Assembly: GCF_002099195.1 (NCBI RefSeq)
Contig: NZ_NBYX01000008.1
Location: 186,001-250,000 of the forward strand
Length of the DNA stretch: 64,000 nt
Direction of reading: 5' to 3'
From: Burkholderia puraquae
Lineage (GTDB): Bacteria; Pseudomonadota; Gammaproteobacteria; Burkholderiales; Burkholderiaceae
Under the pieces are notes generated by a model. That model made no database searches. It was given only the letters and a program-made list of their open reading frames with translations, and was not told where the DNA came from. The translations under genes and the position numbers were made by a program. This document shows positions 39,965 to 48,828 of this stretch, in pieces. The number at the start of each line of letters is the position of its first letter. The stretch's first letter is position 1.

Positions 39965-41053
39965 TCACGAACCGTGAGCGAAGAGGCGATCGACGCCGAA
40001 CACCTGCGTGAACAGCAGCCACAGCAATACCGCATCGAGCGCAAGCATCACCACCGTACCCGTCGCGACCGACACACGGCTGTAGGGCTTCTTCCTGGGC
40101 TGCACGGTCGCATCATCCGGTGACACCTGACATTGCGCGGCGATCTCCGCCGGCCAGCGTGGCAGACGGCTCATGCGCATCCCGATCCAGCGAAACACAC
40201 CCGCGAGCGTCGTGAGCGGCGCGAACAGCACCGCGAACGGGCCGAACATCTGCCATAGGCGGTACATGCCGTAAAGGAACGGTTCACGGCGGTTTTCGAT
40301 GGGCAATAACAGATCCGGAGCCGGCACACTCACCGCCCCCTCCTCCATGTAGCGACGAAAGTATTCCCAGTGTGCAAGCAGTGGTTCATCTGGTCCGATA
40401 CCCTTCGGATGGACAGGCATGACGGCGCCCAGGTAAAACGCATGCGTCACTTGCCCGTTCGCGTCCGGCAAATAGCCGAGTACACCCCAGTTCAGTCCGC
40501 CCTTCTTCAGGCAGAACACCAGCTTGTCCCAATCGAGCGACCACACGCCGTCGGGGCCGTTATGCTGGAACACGTGGACCTTGCGTGTGGAGCGCACCAG
40601 CCGGATCGGTTTGTAGGTATAGCTCAACATGTCCTGCTTCCATTGATAGCCGATCATGAAGATCAAAGGGACGCCCAATATCACAAGCAATGCGAGAAGC
40701 ACCAGCGAAAGAGCAATCGAATCGAATCGATTGGTAAAGATCGAGATCAATACCAGTGTGTCGACAAACAGAAGCGGCATCAGCAAAAGCGTGAACACCA
40801 TCCCGCCGAAGCCACGTCGCATGTATCGGCTATCGGCGACTTCCAGATAGGTTGCGTTGTACGACACGGCCATATCCAGCGACGTCGGCTGCCCGGTGAT
40901 CCGTGCTGGCTTCGTCTTGCCAAGTTCGTACGCAAGCATTTCGCCCGTCGGCGCCCAAGGATCCTTCGGCGGCATTCCGAACTCGGCCTCGAGCCAGTAG
41001 CGCTTGCTGAACAGCTGGCCCCAGTAGGCCTTTAACGACGAGTCATTACTCAT
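39965..41053 (-). CDS. Membrane protein next to VasX-like effector (DUF6708-like), candidate immunity
   Basis: Protein of 362 residues with four probable membrane segments: two near 85-135 (MVFTLLLMPLLFVDTLVLIS and LVLLALLVILGVPLIFMIGY), one near 270-290, and one at the C-terminus (VVMLALDAVLLWLLFTQVF). A soluble domain in the middle contains RKVHVFQHNGPDGVWSLDW. It resembles DUF6708 proteins found in T6SS loci. It lies 5 bp after the VasX-like effector gene. Pore-forming T6SS effectors are usually neutralised by a membrane-embedded immunity protein, so that is the leading interpretation, unproven. Confidence 0.75.
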   Translation of the reverse strand: MSNDSSLKAYWGQLFSKRYWLEAEFGMPPKDPWAPTGEMLAYELGKTKPARITGQPTSLDMAVSYNATYLEVADSRYMRRGFGGMVFTLLLMPLLFVDTLVLISIFTNRFDSIALSLVLLALLVILGVPLIFMIGYQWKQDMLSYTYKPIRLVRSTRKVHVFQHNGPDGVWSLDWDKLVFCLKKGGLNWGVLGYLPDANGQVTHAFYLGAVMPVHPKGIGPDEPLLAHWEYFRRYMEEGAVSVPAPDLLLPIENRREPFLYGMYRLWQMFGPFAVLFAPLTTLAGVFRWIGMRMSRLPRWPAEIAAQCQVSPDDATVQPRKKPYSRVSVATGTVVMLALDAVLLWLLFTQVFGVDRLFAHGS

Positions 41054-41058
41054 ATTTC

Positions 41059-43737
41059 TTACCCTGCAATTGCGTTTTCGTAGTTCTTCTGTTCCTCGGG
41101 ACCATCCGCGTAGCTGTTTTCAGGCCCCCAGAGACAATTGCGCGTCCAGGTCAACGTCGGAGGATCCTTGAAAATATCTATCGATACCGTCAGGATCAGG
41201 ATCACTGCCGTAACGATCCACGCTGGTGGCCCTAACGATTCCACCTCTGCTCCGCTCGCAATCGCGACAAACAATGCGCGAGTCAAGCCGAAAGTCAAAT
41301 AAGCCTCACCAGACATTCGGGTGAAATACAGCACGACCATCGCACCTTCGCGTTTTTTCCATGCTTCGACAAGATTCACAGCATCGATGCCGGTCGCAAT
41401 CCACATTGCCACAACCCCCGCGCCCGCACCACCCACCTTTACAAAACGCAGAAATCCCCCACCCAGGCTCTTGGCAACCGGCCCGAGCAATGGCAATCGC
41501 CGTACGCCGGACGACTTGATGCCGGTGCTGACCAGGTCCAGCGTGCCCCCCACCAAACCGACCGTAGCAGTCCTGAACGCCCATGCCACGCGCCCCTGTT
41601 CACTCTTCAGCGCCTTGCCCATCGCGTCCTCTGCATTCGCCCACCCCAGCGTCGAAAACACCAACGACACCGACGCGAGCATGCCGGGCGACCGCGCATA
41701 GCGCAGCACCGTGCCCATATAGCTGTTGACCGGAATCTTCGTGACCACCTCCGCGCCCGGCGCCTTCCCGAGCGACAGCACCCGGTCGGCCGCGAGCTTG
41801 CCTTGCGCGTCGGAAGGCAGCCGATACAACGCGTCCTTGTCGGCCTCGCTGGCGTCCAGCAGCAGGTTCCACGACCTGACTTCCTCATCGAGACTGTAGC
41901 CGGCCTTCTTCGCCTCCTCTTCCAGGATGGCCATCCGTGCCTGCACGATCATCGCGCGATCGGCCTTGTCCGGACCGCTCGCGGCAGGCTGCAAGGTTTC
42001 CAGCGCCTCGTGCATCGCGCTGAACACGTCGCGCCGCGAGCCCACCACCTGCAACCGCTGCACCGGCATGCCTGCGTGCATCCCCAGTACGGTCTTCAAG
42101 TCTTCGGACGCCGGATCGCGTTCCTTGATCACGGCCACCATCCTCGGCCCGAGCTCCACGATCAGTTCCGGCAGCGTATTCTTGCTGTCGATTGTCTTGT
42201 ACGCGTTTTCCCCCGCCATCTTGAGCTTGCTGATCACGGTCTTGTATAGCGAAAACAACTTCGACCATTTGCCGGGGTTCGGCAGATGGTTGGCCGTATC
42301 AGCCGTCTTGCCGTCGTCCTTCTGCGCGCCCCCGCTGGCCTCTGCAGCATGGGCCTTCAGTTCGGGATGGTTGAAGAACAGCGATCGCCATATCAGGTTG
42401 TGAGCCGCCATGCCGCCCCGCAACCACTCGTCGTAGAGCTTCACGCACGGCCCATAGCCGCCTGTCCCCATCACGCACGCAGCGAACAACGCGGTAAAGC
42501 CGACCCCGGTGTTGATGTCCTTCGCATCGAAGTGGTAATCGAACACCGTCGTCATGCCGGCGCTTCGCATCCACGCCACGTGGGCTTCCGCCAGCGGCCG
42601 CATGATCCGGTTGTCGTATTCGTCGGATGCCTTTTCATACTGCTGCCGATACGTCTTGCGCAGGTTAGGATTGATCAGCTTGTCGTACTTGCCCCACGCC
42701 TCGGTACGCGCGTGATCGAGGTCGTTCGCCGTGAACTTCACTTTCCTGGCCTCATCGAGCAGCGGCTGCATTTGCTTGCGGTAGCTTTCCAGCAGGAAAG
42801 CCGTCCCGCCGCTCTTGACCAGTTGGTTGTAATCGTCCTGCGATTGCCGGACCCGGCTGTTGTACAGATTCATCTCGGCCTGACGTTCGACCGCGGCCTG
42901 CAGGTTCGTCAGGTTGGTATCCAGGTCGGTCGGCCGTTTCCACTGATCCGAGAACCCCTCCCATCGCGCATTCATGTACGCCGGAATTTCCTGCGCGATA
43001 CCGGCCGGATCCTGAAGCACGAGCACCAGGCCCTTCGCGGGCGCCAACCCGTCGCATACCGTCTTGAGCGTCGTGGCGGACAGGATGTCGCGGCACAGGA
43101 ACGGGCTCCACCGCAACGCGCTGACCTCGTCCACGAGCTTCATCGCATATTCGGCGACGATCATGTCGACCTGGTAAATCTGGAACGCGTGAGCAGGTTG
43201 CGGCGCCCCGGGCGTGCCGTGGTTGTACCAGGCGCCGATATCGACGAGACGCATGAACTTCTTCCGCTCGTTCGCAGACAATCCCGCATTTTTGTCGCGA
43301 ATCGCCTTGGTCCACCACGCATCGGAAAACCCGAACCACACCTTGCCCGCGCTGCCGGGATCCTGGATCGTGACCACCGACGCATTGGCCAGCTTGATCG
43401 CATCGCGCTTGCAGTTTTCGTGGAAACGATCGCCACCCGGCGGCTTGTCGTCGACGAGCGGCACGATCGACAGGATTCCCGATTCATCGACGGCGTACGC
43501 TTCCCAGTGCTGGTGCGTCTCGTAGAACAGGTACAGGTAGCCCGGGCGCAACGTGCGCCCCGTATAAACGGTTTCGCTGACGTTCAGCGGCACCTCTGCG
43601 GGCCCCAGCAGCGCCGTCGCGTCGGGCGGCTGGTGCGTGACCTTGTAGCTGCCGAACGTCTTCGTCGGCGCGATGCCATACCGTATCGGCAGGATCGGCA
43701 AGCCTTTCTTTTCACAGAAGGGGCAGGGTGTCGTCAT
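41059..43737 (-). CDS. T6SS effector, BTH_I2691/VasX-like
   Basis: Large effector of 892 residues. The N-terminus (MTTPCPFCEKKGLPILPIRY) is the hallmark of the BTH_I2691/VasX group, with a CxxC pair and the LRPGYLYLFYE strand. A long helical middle (about 250-650) is followed by a C-terminal part with several hydrophobic segments (VGLVGGTLDLVSTGIK, GAGAGVVAMWIATGIDAV, WIVTAVILILTVSIDIF), fitting a colicin-like membrane-disrupting toxin. Its start overlaps the stop of the DUF4123 adaptor gene by one base, and the vgrG lies just beyond, so adaptor-mediated loading onto that VgrG is expected. Confidence 0.88.
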   Translation of the reverse strand: MTTPCPFCEKKGLPILPIRYGIAPTKTFGSYKVTHQPPDATALLGPAEVPLNVSETVYTGRTLRPGYLYLFYETHQHWEAYAVDESGILSIVPLVDDKPPGGDRFHENCKRDAIKLANASVVTIQDPGSAGKVWFGFSDAWWTKAIRDKNAGLSANERKKFMRLVDIGAWYNHGTPGAPQPAHAFQIYQVDMIVAEYAMKLVDEVSALRWSPFLCRDILSATTLKTVCDGLAPAKGLVLVLQDPAGIAQEIPAYMNARWEGFSDQWKRPTDLDTNLTNLQAAVERQAEMNLYNSRVRQSQDDYNQLVKSGGTAFLLESYRKQMQPLLDEARKVKFTANDLDHARTEAWGKYDKLINPNLRKTYRQQYEKASDEYDNRIMRPLAEAHVAWMRSAGMTTVFDYHFDAKDINTGVGFTALFAACVMGTGGYGPCVKLYDEWLRGGMAAHNLIWRSLFFNHPELKAHAAEASGGAQKDDGKTADTANHLPNPGKWSKLFSLYKTVISKLKMAGENAYKTIDSKNTLPELIVELGPRMVAVIKERDPASEDLKTVLGMHAGMPVQRLQVVGSRRDVFSAMHEALETLQPAASGPDKADRAMIVQARMAILEEEAKKAGYSLDEEVRSWNLLLDASEADKDALYRLPSDAQGKLAADRVLSLGKAPGAEVVTKIPVNSYMGTVLRYARSPGMLASVSLVFSTLGWANAEDAMGKALKSEQGRVAWAFRTATVGLVGGTLDLVSTGIKSSGVRRLPLLGPVAKSLGGGFLRFVKVGGAGAGVVAMWIATGIDAVNLVEAWKKREGAMVVLYFTRMSGEAYLTFGLTRALFVAIASGAEVESLGPPAWIVTAVILILTVSIDIFKDPPTLTWTRNCLWGPENSYADGPEEQKNYENAIAG

Positions 43738-44642
43738 CAACTCGCTCCTTGCGTCGAGTGATCGGTATTCGCCGGTGCAACGTGTCTCGCCTGGGCCGCT
43801 CGCTCCAGATCCCGGACGATGGCCTGCCAGTCGTCGTCGCTCCAGAGCGACGTGAGACGCCGGTAACGGGTCGGGTGCCCCGCGCACTGCTGCAGCATTG
43901 CAATGACTTCGGGGTGCGTATCGAACCCCGGATACTTCAACATCCCGTGCCGCGCAAACGCCATGACGTCGTCGCGTTCGCTCAGGCCGTGCGCTTCGGC
44001 TCTGATGAGCCACGCTTCGACCTGCGGGCCGTACAGCACCGGCTCGGCGCGCCACGCGGGCTCGGTTTCGAGCGCGGCGTGCACCGCACCGATACGCCCG
44101 ATACGGCGCCACACCGCCTCGCCCGGCGCGAAACGCACGTGATGCGATCCTTGCGACGGCGTCGAGTACGCAAGCCACGCGCCGCCTGACGGGAACGTCC
44201 AGACCGACACCGGGCCGAACAGCACCGACCGCTGGCCGGCATCTAGCATCCAGCCCAGATGCAGGAACACGACCGGGTCGTAGAAGCGGAATACGCCGCG
44301 CGCGCCATCCGGAAAATGCGGCACGAGCAATTGCCGCAGATGCGCGCGCACAAATGCGGACACCGCGTCGGACTGCAGCAGCCCGACGCACAGCGATGCG
44401 GCGGTCGCGTCGTCGCGATCGGTCAGCAAACGCAGCGCCTGCGTGCGCTGCGCGTCACTCAAGTCCTGCCAGGCCAGCAGGAACGGCAACTGCCGCGACT
44501 GCGCGTCGAATCCGGGCGGCGCCAGCGCACGCAACGGGAGGTTTTGCCACGACAGCATCGCGTCCTCGTCGCCCTGCAACGGGTCGAGTAGCAGGAAGTG
44601 GCGCGCATCGAGCGCGTGACCGTCGAAGTCGATGCGTTCCAT
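43737..44642 (-). CDS. DUF4123-domain T6SS effector chaperone/adaptor
   Basis: Adaptor of the Tap/TEC type, 301 residues, that loads a cognate effector onto VgrG. DUF4123 features include the early HFLLLDPLQG, the RDDATAASLCVGLLQSD region and FRFYDPVVFLHLGWML, where the RFYDP-type motif is typical. The C-terminal third is a helical extension (RAEAHGLSERDDVMAFARHG, then DDDWQAIVRDLERAAQ). It sits 2 bp after the vgrG stop and overlaps the effector start, so the order vgrG-adaptor-effector-membrane protein forms one operon. Cytoplasmic. Confidence 0.88.
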   Translation of the reverse strand: MERIDFDGHALDARHFLLLDPLQGDEDAMLSWQNLPLRALAPPGFDAQSRQLPFLLAWQDLSDAQRTQALRLLTDRDDATAASLCVGLLQSDAVSAFVRAHLRQLLVPHFPDGARGVFRFYDPVVFLHLGWMLDAGQRSVLFGPVSVWTFPSGGAWLAYSTPSQGSHHVRFAPGEAVWRRIGRIGAVHAALETEPAWRAEPVLYGPQVEAWLIRAEAHGLSERDDVMAFARHGMLKYPGFDTHPEVIAMLQQCAGHPTRYRRLTSLWSDDDWQAIVRDLERAAQARHVAPANTDHSTQGAS

Positions 44643-44644
44643 CG

Positions 44645-47488
44645 TCAGCCCGCCGGCAGCATGACGATGCTGTCGTGGCTCGCGGCTGCTCCCGACAAGC
44701 GCAACTGGCAATCCTTCGCGCTGCTGCTGCCCAGCGAGGTTTGCCCACCCGCGCCGCGAGGCCCGGTCAGTTCGCGCTGCGCCGACTTGAATTCCACCCG
44801 CCCCGGCGCGCCGACCTCGATATTGCCGCCCTCCATCTTCAGGTACGCTTTCGCGGCATTCAGCAGCAGACGCTTCGGTGCCTGCAGATTCGCCGCGCCC
44901 TGGCTGCTCGACAACACGACCGCCTGCTGCGCGGCCGCGCCGAGCGTGCCCGCGTTCTGCGCCTGCAGGCTCACCGCGCCGGAGGCCGCGTGCAACGCGA
45001 TGCCTTGCCCGGCGACAGGGCGCTCGCCCGCGGCGTTGCCCTGTGTATAGAACGCAATGCCATGAGTTGCCGCCAGGGTTGTCTTGCCTTTGGCCGTCCA
45101 TTGCAGATCCTGGCCGGCGCTCAGCACGGTCTCCGTCCCCGACACCCAGACCTGGCTGCCGGGCGTCACGGCGGCGAGACCGTCCGCGCCGTGTGCGACG
45201 ACATGCGGACGCGACCATGCCACAGTACTACCGCTGCCGCCGCCGGCCTGGGCGGACGTTCGACCGGCGCGCGTCGCGGCGAGCGCCTGTTCGCTCTGCT
45301 GCAACCCGGTCACGGCGGCCGATTGCGTCGATCCGTCGGGCCCCGTCGCATGTCCCGTGTCACCCGGCGCAGCGCCGACACGGGCGGCAGGCTGCGCCGG
45401 CTCGGCACCTTGCGTGCGCGCCGCCTCTGCGAGACCGTCGAGCAGTTGACGGTTCTGGGTCAGCACCTGGCCTGCCGCGCTCGCATCCATCTGGCTGGCG
45501 CCGCGCGCCGCGTTGACGAGCATGCCCGAGCCGCCGCGCAACGCGGCGGCCGCGTCGGTCGTCAACTCCATGCCATACCCACGATCGGCCTGCCGCTGGT
45601 TGTCCTGAATCTCCTTGAGATGACCCAGCGTCAACCCGCTATTGTGGTTCGTCGTATAAAGACGCGCGCTCGCCTCGCCGGCCGTGTCGTCGAGCAGGAA
45701 CTGGCGATAACCGCCCGTGCCTTGCTGACTCAGGTTCAGATCCTGCGTCTTGATGCCCGTCAGTGCTGCGGGATGGCCATTGCCCGCGAACCACGCGGCC
45801 GCATTACCGGTGCTGCTGGCCGGACCGCCCGCTTGCGCATTGTGCTGCGCATCGGCATTGCCCTGGCCGTTGTACAGCGAGCCCACCACCACCGGCCGGT
45901 CCGGTTGTCCCTCGAGCCATTCGGTCCACACCTCCTGCCCGACGCGCGGCACGCTCACGCCGCCCCAGTTGTCGCCACCGACCGGCGTCAGCACACGCGT
46001 CCATGTGCCGGCATTCCGATCGGCAGGCGCGTTGGGCACGTGTGGATGATCCTCGAGACTCGCGGCCTTCTGCCCGCGCTGCGCATGGTGCTGGATCCGG
46101 ACGCGGTAATCGCGATCGGTGTGAACCGGATCACCCGCACCCACGACGATCGCCGTTTGCGCACCCTGCACCGCCACCACGGGATGCGAGTGCGCGCCGT
46201 GACCTCCTTCGATCAGCGGCCGGTACGTCTGTCCGGCCGGCAAGGCGACGAAGCTGTTCGCATAGACGGATTCGTTGCCCACCAGCGGCGCGCCGTCGTG
46301 CGTCCCGCTGCCGAGCGCGGCGTGCAGCGCATGGGCGACGCCGTATTCGTTCACGTCGGTGTCCAGCATCGGCGGTATGTCGCCGAGCGCCTGCTCGATC
46401 GCGGCGTGAACGTCCGCATCGACGTTCGCGCGCACGCTGTGCTGAACGCGCAGGCAAACGAACGCGTCCGACGCCTTCAGCGCCGGATGCCCGTCGATCG
46501 TGAAACGCATTCCCGGATGCAGCGTCATGCACGTGCTGCGCCCCTCGCTGCACAGCGTGGCGACGCGTTGCGCGTCGAGTTGCTGGCGCGCGCGCTGATC
46601 GCCGAGTGCCGCGGTCTGGAACGCATAAGGACCGGAGACGTCACGATCTTCGCCGGCCATTGCGACGCCGTCAACTTGCGCGCCGGTCAGCCGGTTCGAC
46701 AGCGTGCGGTGATCCCAGCTGGCGCGCGCGACCCGGCCGATACGCCAGCGACGCGCGGTCATGAAGTGCTGGATGCTGCCCGCCGGATCGCCGTCGCTCG
46801 TCTGGTGGAAGCCGATGACCGCCGGCTTGTTCGGCGTGAATGACTGGTTCGAGTCGGCGAGCACGAGCGTGTGCTTGCCGAGGCTGGACGCATGGGCGTC
46901 ACCGGCATGCTCGAACCAGTAGAAGATGCCCTCTTCGGCCCATAGCCGCTGCAGGAAATCGAAGTCGGATTCGCCGGCCTGGGTGGTCAGGCTGCGCTTG
47001 CGGTATCTGGCGGGATCGGCCAGCGCCCAGCGCCACGCCGGCACCACGGTGCCCGCGGTGTAATAACCGAAAATCTGCTCACTGATGTCGAGCACGCTGG
47101 CATTCTGGAAATTGTAGTGATCGACGCGCTGACGGAGCACCGAGAGCCACGGCTCGACCTCAAGACGAAAGCGGGCAAGCCCGCCGTTGTAGCCGATCCG
47201 CTCCGCCGCAATGATGTGACCGTGAACGGGACGGCGGACGTCGCTGCCTTCACGCGCACGCCATTCGATCAGGATCGTCGCGCCGACCAGGCGCTCCAGC
47301 GGCAGCGCCGCGTTCCCGGACAACGCCGTCAACTGGAACCGGTAGCCGCCGTGATCGACCGCCTCCCACCCGAGCAGACTCTCGGCGACCAGCGCGTTCG
47401 CGCCCAGCGGCGTGGTGACCCAGAGAAACCGGTCGTACTGCGACCAGTCTCCGGCGAGTTTTTTTAGAACGTCCATATTCGTCGACAT
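44645..47488 (-). CDS. vgrG: VgrG spike protein 1 (with VasX-like effector)
   Basis: T6SS tip protein of 947 residues. It has the gp27-like base, the gp5-like OB fold with GVSVPRVGQEVWTEWLEGQP, and a long DUF2345 beta-helix (about 600-900) with repeated Gly/Ala-rich turns such as LLLNAAKAYLKMEGGNIEVG. No extra catalytic domain follows, so its cargo is probably loaded non-covalently through the adjacent DUF4123 protein. ATG 47488 gives the usual N-terminus. Regulation is not evident; no palindromic boxes lie upstream. Confidence 0.93.
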   Translation of the reverse strand: MSTNMDVLKKLAGDWSQYDRFLWVTTPLGANALVAESLLGWEAVDHGGYRFQLTALSGNAALPLERLVGATILIEWRAREGSDVRRPVHGHIIAAERIGYNGGLARFRLEVEPWLSVLRQRVDHYNFQNASVLDISEQIFGYYTAGTVVPAWRWALADPARYRKRSLTTQAGESDFDFLQRLWAEEGIFYWFEHAGDAHASSLGKHTLVLADSNQSFTPNKPAVIGFHQTSDGDPAGSIQHFMTARRWRIGRVARASWDHRTLSNRLTGAQVDGVAMAGEDRDVSGPYAFQTAALGDQRARQQLDAQRVATLCSEGRSTCMTLHPGMRFTIDGHPALKASDAFVCLRVQHSVRANVDADVHAAIEQALGDIPPMLDTDVNEYGVAHALHAALGSGTHDGAPLVGNESVYANSFVALPAGQTYRPLIEGGHGAHSHPVVAVQGAQTAIVVGAGDPVHTDRDYRVRIQHHAQRGQKAASLEDHPHVPNAPADRNAGTWTRVLTPVGGDNWGGVSVPRVGQEVWTEWLEGQPDRPVVVGSLYNGQGNADAQHNAQAGGPASSTGNAAAWFAGNGHPAALTGIKTQDLNLSQQGTGGYRQFLLDDTAGEASARLYTTNHNSGLTLGHLKEIQDNQRQADRGYGMELTTDAAAALRGGSGMLVNAARGASQMDASAAGQVLTQNRQLLDGLAEAARTQGAEPAQPAARVGAAPGDTGHATGPDGSTQSAAVTGLQQSEQALAATRAGRTSAQAGGGSGSTVAWSRPHVVAHGADGLAAVTPGSQVWVSGTETVLSAGQDLQWTAKGKTTLAATHGIAFYTQGNAAGERPVAGQGIALHAASGAVSLQAQNAGTLGAAAQQAVVLSSSQGAANLQAPKRLLLNAAKAYLKMEGGNIEVGAPGRVEFKSAQRELTGPRGAGGQTSLGSSSAKDCQLRLSGAAASHDSIVMLPAG

Positions 47489-47594
47489 GAATGTGTTCGT
47501 TGTAGGTACGACGCGCGCTGTTCGCTACGCCTCGTGTCGTGGCCAACGTACAACTGCCGTCCGATCGAAGTCGGCCGGCATTCCCGCAAGCCGG

Positions 47595-48089
47595 TCAGTG
47601 AGCGAGGGCACATGGATTCCGGTCACGCTGCGGCACTGCGATATGCACACCTCCAACGGCCTGCCTGAGCGTACAGAACGCCGCGCCATAGACCGGGCCG
47701 GCATCCCCGCCCGGAATGATCGAGACGTAGTAGGTCCGGTCGAGATCCAGCGGTTTGGGCGGCGTACGCACGATTGCACCTTTCACCTTCTGTCCATACA
47801 CCAGGCATTCGCCGCGCTTCAGGTAGACTGGCTCGGCCTCGGCCGGCATCTCCAACCACCAATAGGTCAAGTCGGGACTCGCCGGGCCAGTCGGCCTGGC
47901 GACACCCACCGTGCGGATCCGGATTACGCTTCCTGCCCGTTCGTCGCTCACGGGCAGGCAGGCGGCAGGGTTCCCGTCGACCTGCCTGATCTCCAGTTCG
48001 ACGGGCGCCTCCGACGTTGCCATCGCGCGCGACAGGCAAGACAACGACGCGAGCAAGCCCAGCGCGCTGTTTCGGAACAGTGTCTGCAT
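47595..48089 (-). CDS. Exported protein, paralogue of the next gene; candidate immunity
   Basis: Protein of 164 residues with an N-terminal Sec signal (NSALGLLASLSCLSRAMATS). The mature domain shares long blocks with the protein at 48245-48742: NPAACLPVSD, TGPASPDLTYWWLE, PVYLKRGECLVYGQ and GGDAGPVYGAAFC. Four cysteines are conserved between the two. No family is recognised. Position downstream of the metalloprotease-bearing VgrG suggests a periplasmic immunity protein or inhibitor. GGGAGGATCAGGGGA precedes the ATG. Confidence 0.68.
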   Translation of the reverse strand: MQTLFRNSALGLLASLSCLSRAMATSEAPVELEIRQVDGNPAACLPVSDERAGSVIRIRTVGVARPTGPASPDLTYWWLEMPAEAEPVYLKRGECLVYGQKVKGAIVRTPPKPLDLDRTYYVSIIPGGDAGPVYGAAFCTLRQAVGGVHIAVPQRDRNPCALAH

Positions 48090-48244
48090 TCCCCTGATCC
48101 TCCCGGAACGGCACAAGAATGTGATCAAGCGCTTGGGGTGACCCGACATAACCATGATCAAAGCCCGTCAACGGCGCTCGGCGCAACCTTGTCCGCGTCA
48201 TCATCCGCGGCCGGTACGCCACGACTCGGAGCCCATTGCGCCGC

Positions 48245-48742
48245 TCAGTATCCGGCCGACGCGCACGGGTTCCCTTCCTGCCCCGGCGTCGCAATGCGGA
48301 CACCGCCTCCCGCTTGCCTGATCACGCAAAACGCCGAGCTGTACACCGGGCCATAGTCCCCCCCAGGTACGATCGAGATGCTGTAGAACTTGTTGATGTC
48401 CAGCGCCCTCGGCGCCGCACGCACAACCGCACCGGCCACGGTCTGGCCATAGACGAGACACTCGCCTCGCTTCAGATAAACCGGCGGCGCACTCTCCGGA
48501 ACCTCCAGCGCCCAATACGTGACAACGGGACTGACCGGGCCGGTCCGTCTCGTCACATCGACCCCGCGGATCTGGATCGGGTCGGAACCAGTGTCATCAC
48601 TTGCCGGCAGGCAAGCAGCCGGTTTTCCGTCGATCTGCCTGATGTCCAGGCGAATCGGACCATGCGACGTGGCGACCGCACATGAGGCAAAAAACCAGCA
48701 CGATATACATGCCACGGCACTGCTTCGCAAAATTTTCCTCAT
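48245..48742 (-). CDS. Exported or lipoprotein paralogue; candidate immunity
   Basis: Protein of 165 residues starting with a basic-hydrophobic signal (MRKILRSSAVACISCWFFAS) and a possible lipobox ending at FASC. The mature part aligns with its tandem neighbour over nearly the whole length (KPAACLPASD, TGPVSPVVTYWALE, PVYLKRGECLVYGQ, GGDYGPVYSSAFC), so the two arose by duplication. They lie directly after the vgrG with the HExxH domain on the same strand, 86 bp away. Duplicated periplasmic proteins behind an effector gene commonly act as immunity proteins; this is inference. Confidence 0.68.
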   Translation of the reverse strand: MRKILRSSAVACISCWFFASCAVATSHGPIRLDIRQIDGKPAACLPASDDTGSDPIQIRGVDVTRRTGPVSPVVTYWALEVPESAPPVYLKRGECLVYGQTVAGAVVRAAPRALDINKFYSISIVPGGDYGPVYSSAFCVIRQAGGGVRIATPGQEGNPCASAGY

Positions 48743-48828
48743 GCTTCGAATCCATTCATCGCGGCATCGAAACCACTTGAGTTGATCAGGAATTCAAACA
48801 TCACCACCGTGCGACGGCGCCCGTCTCG

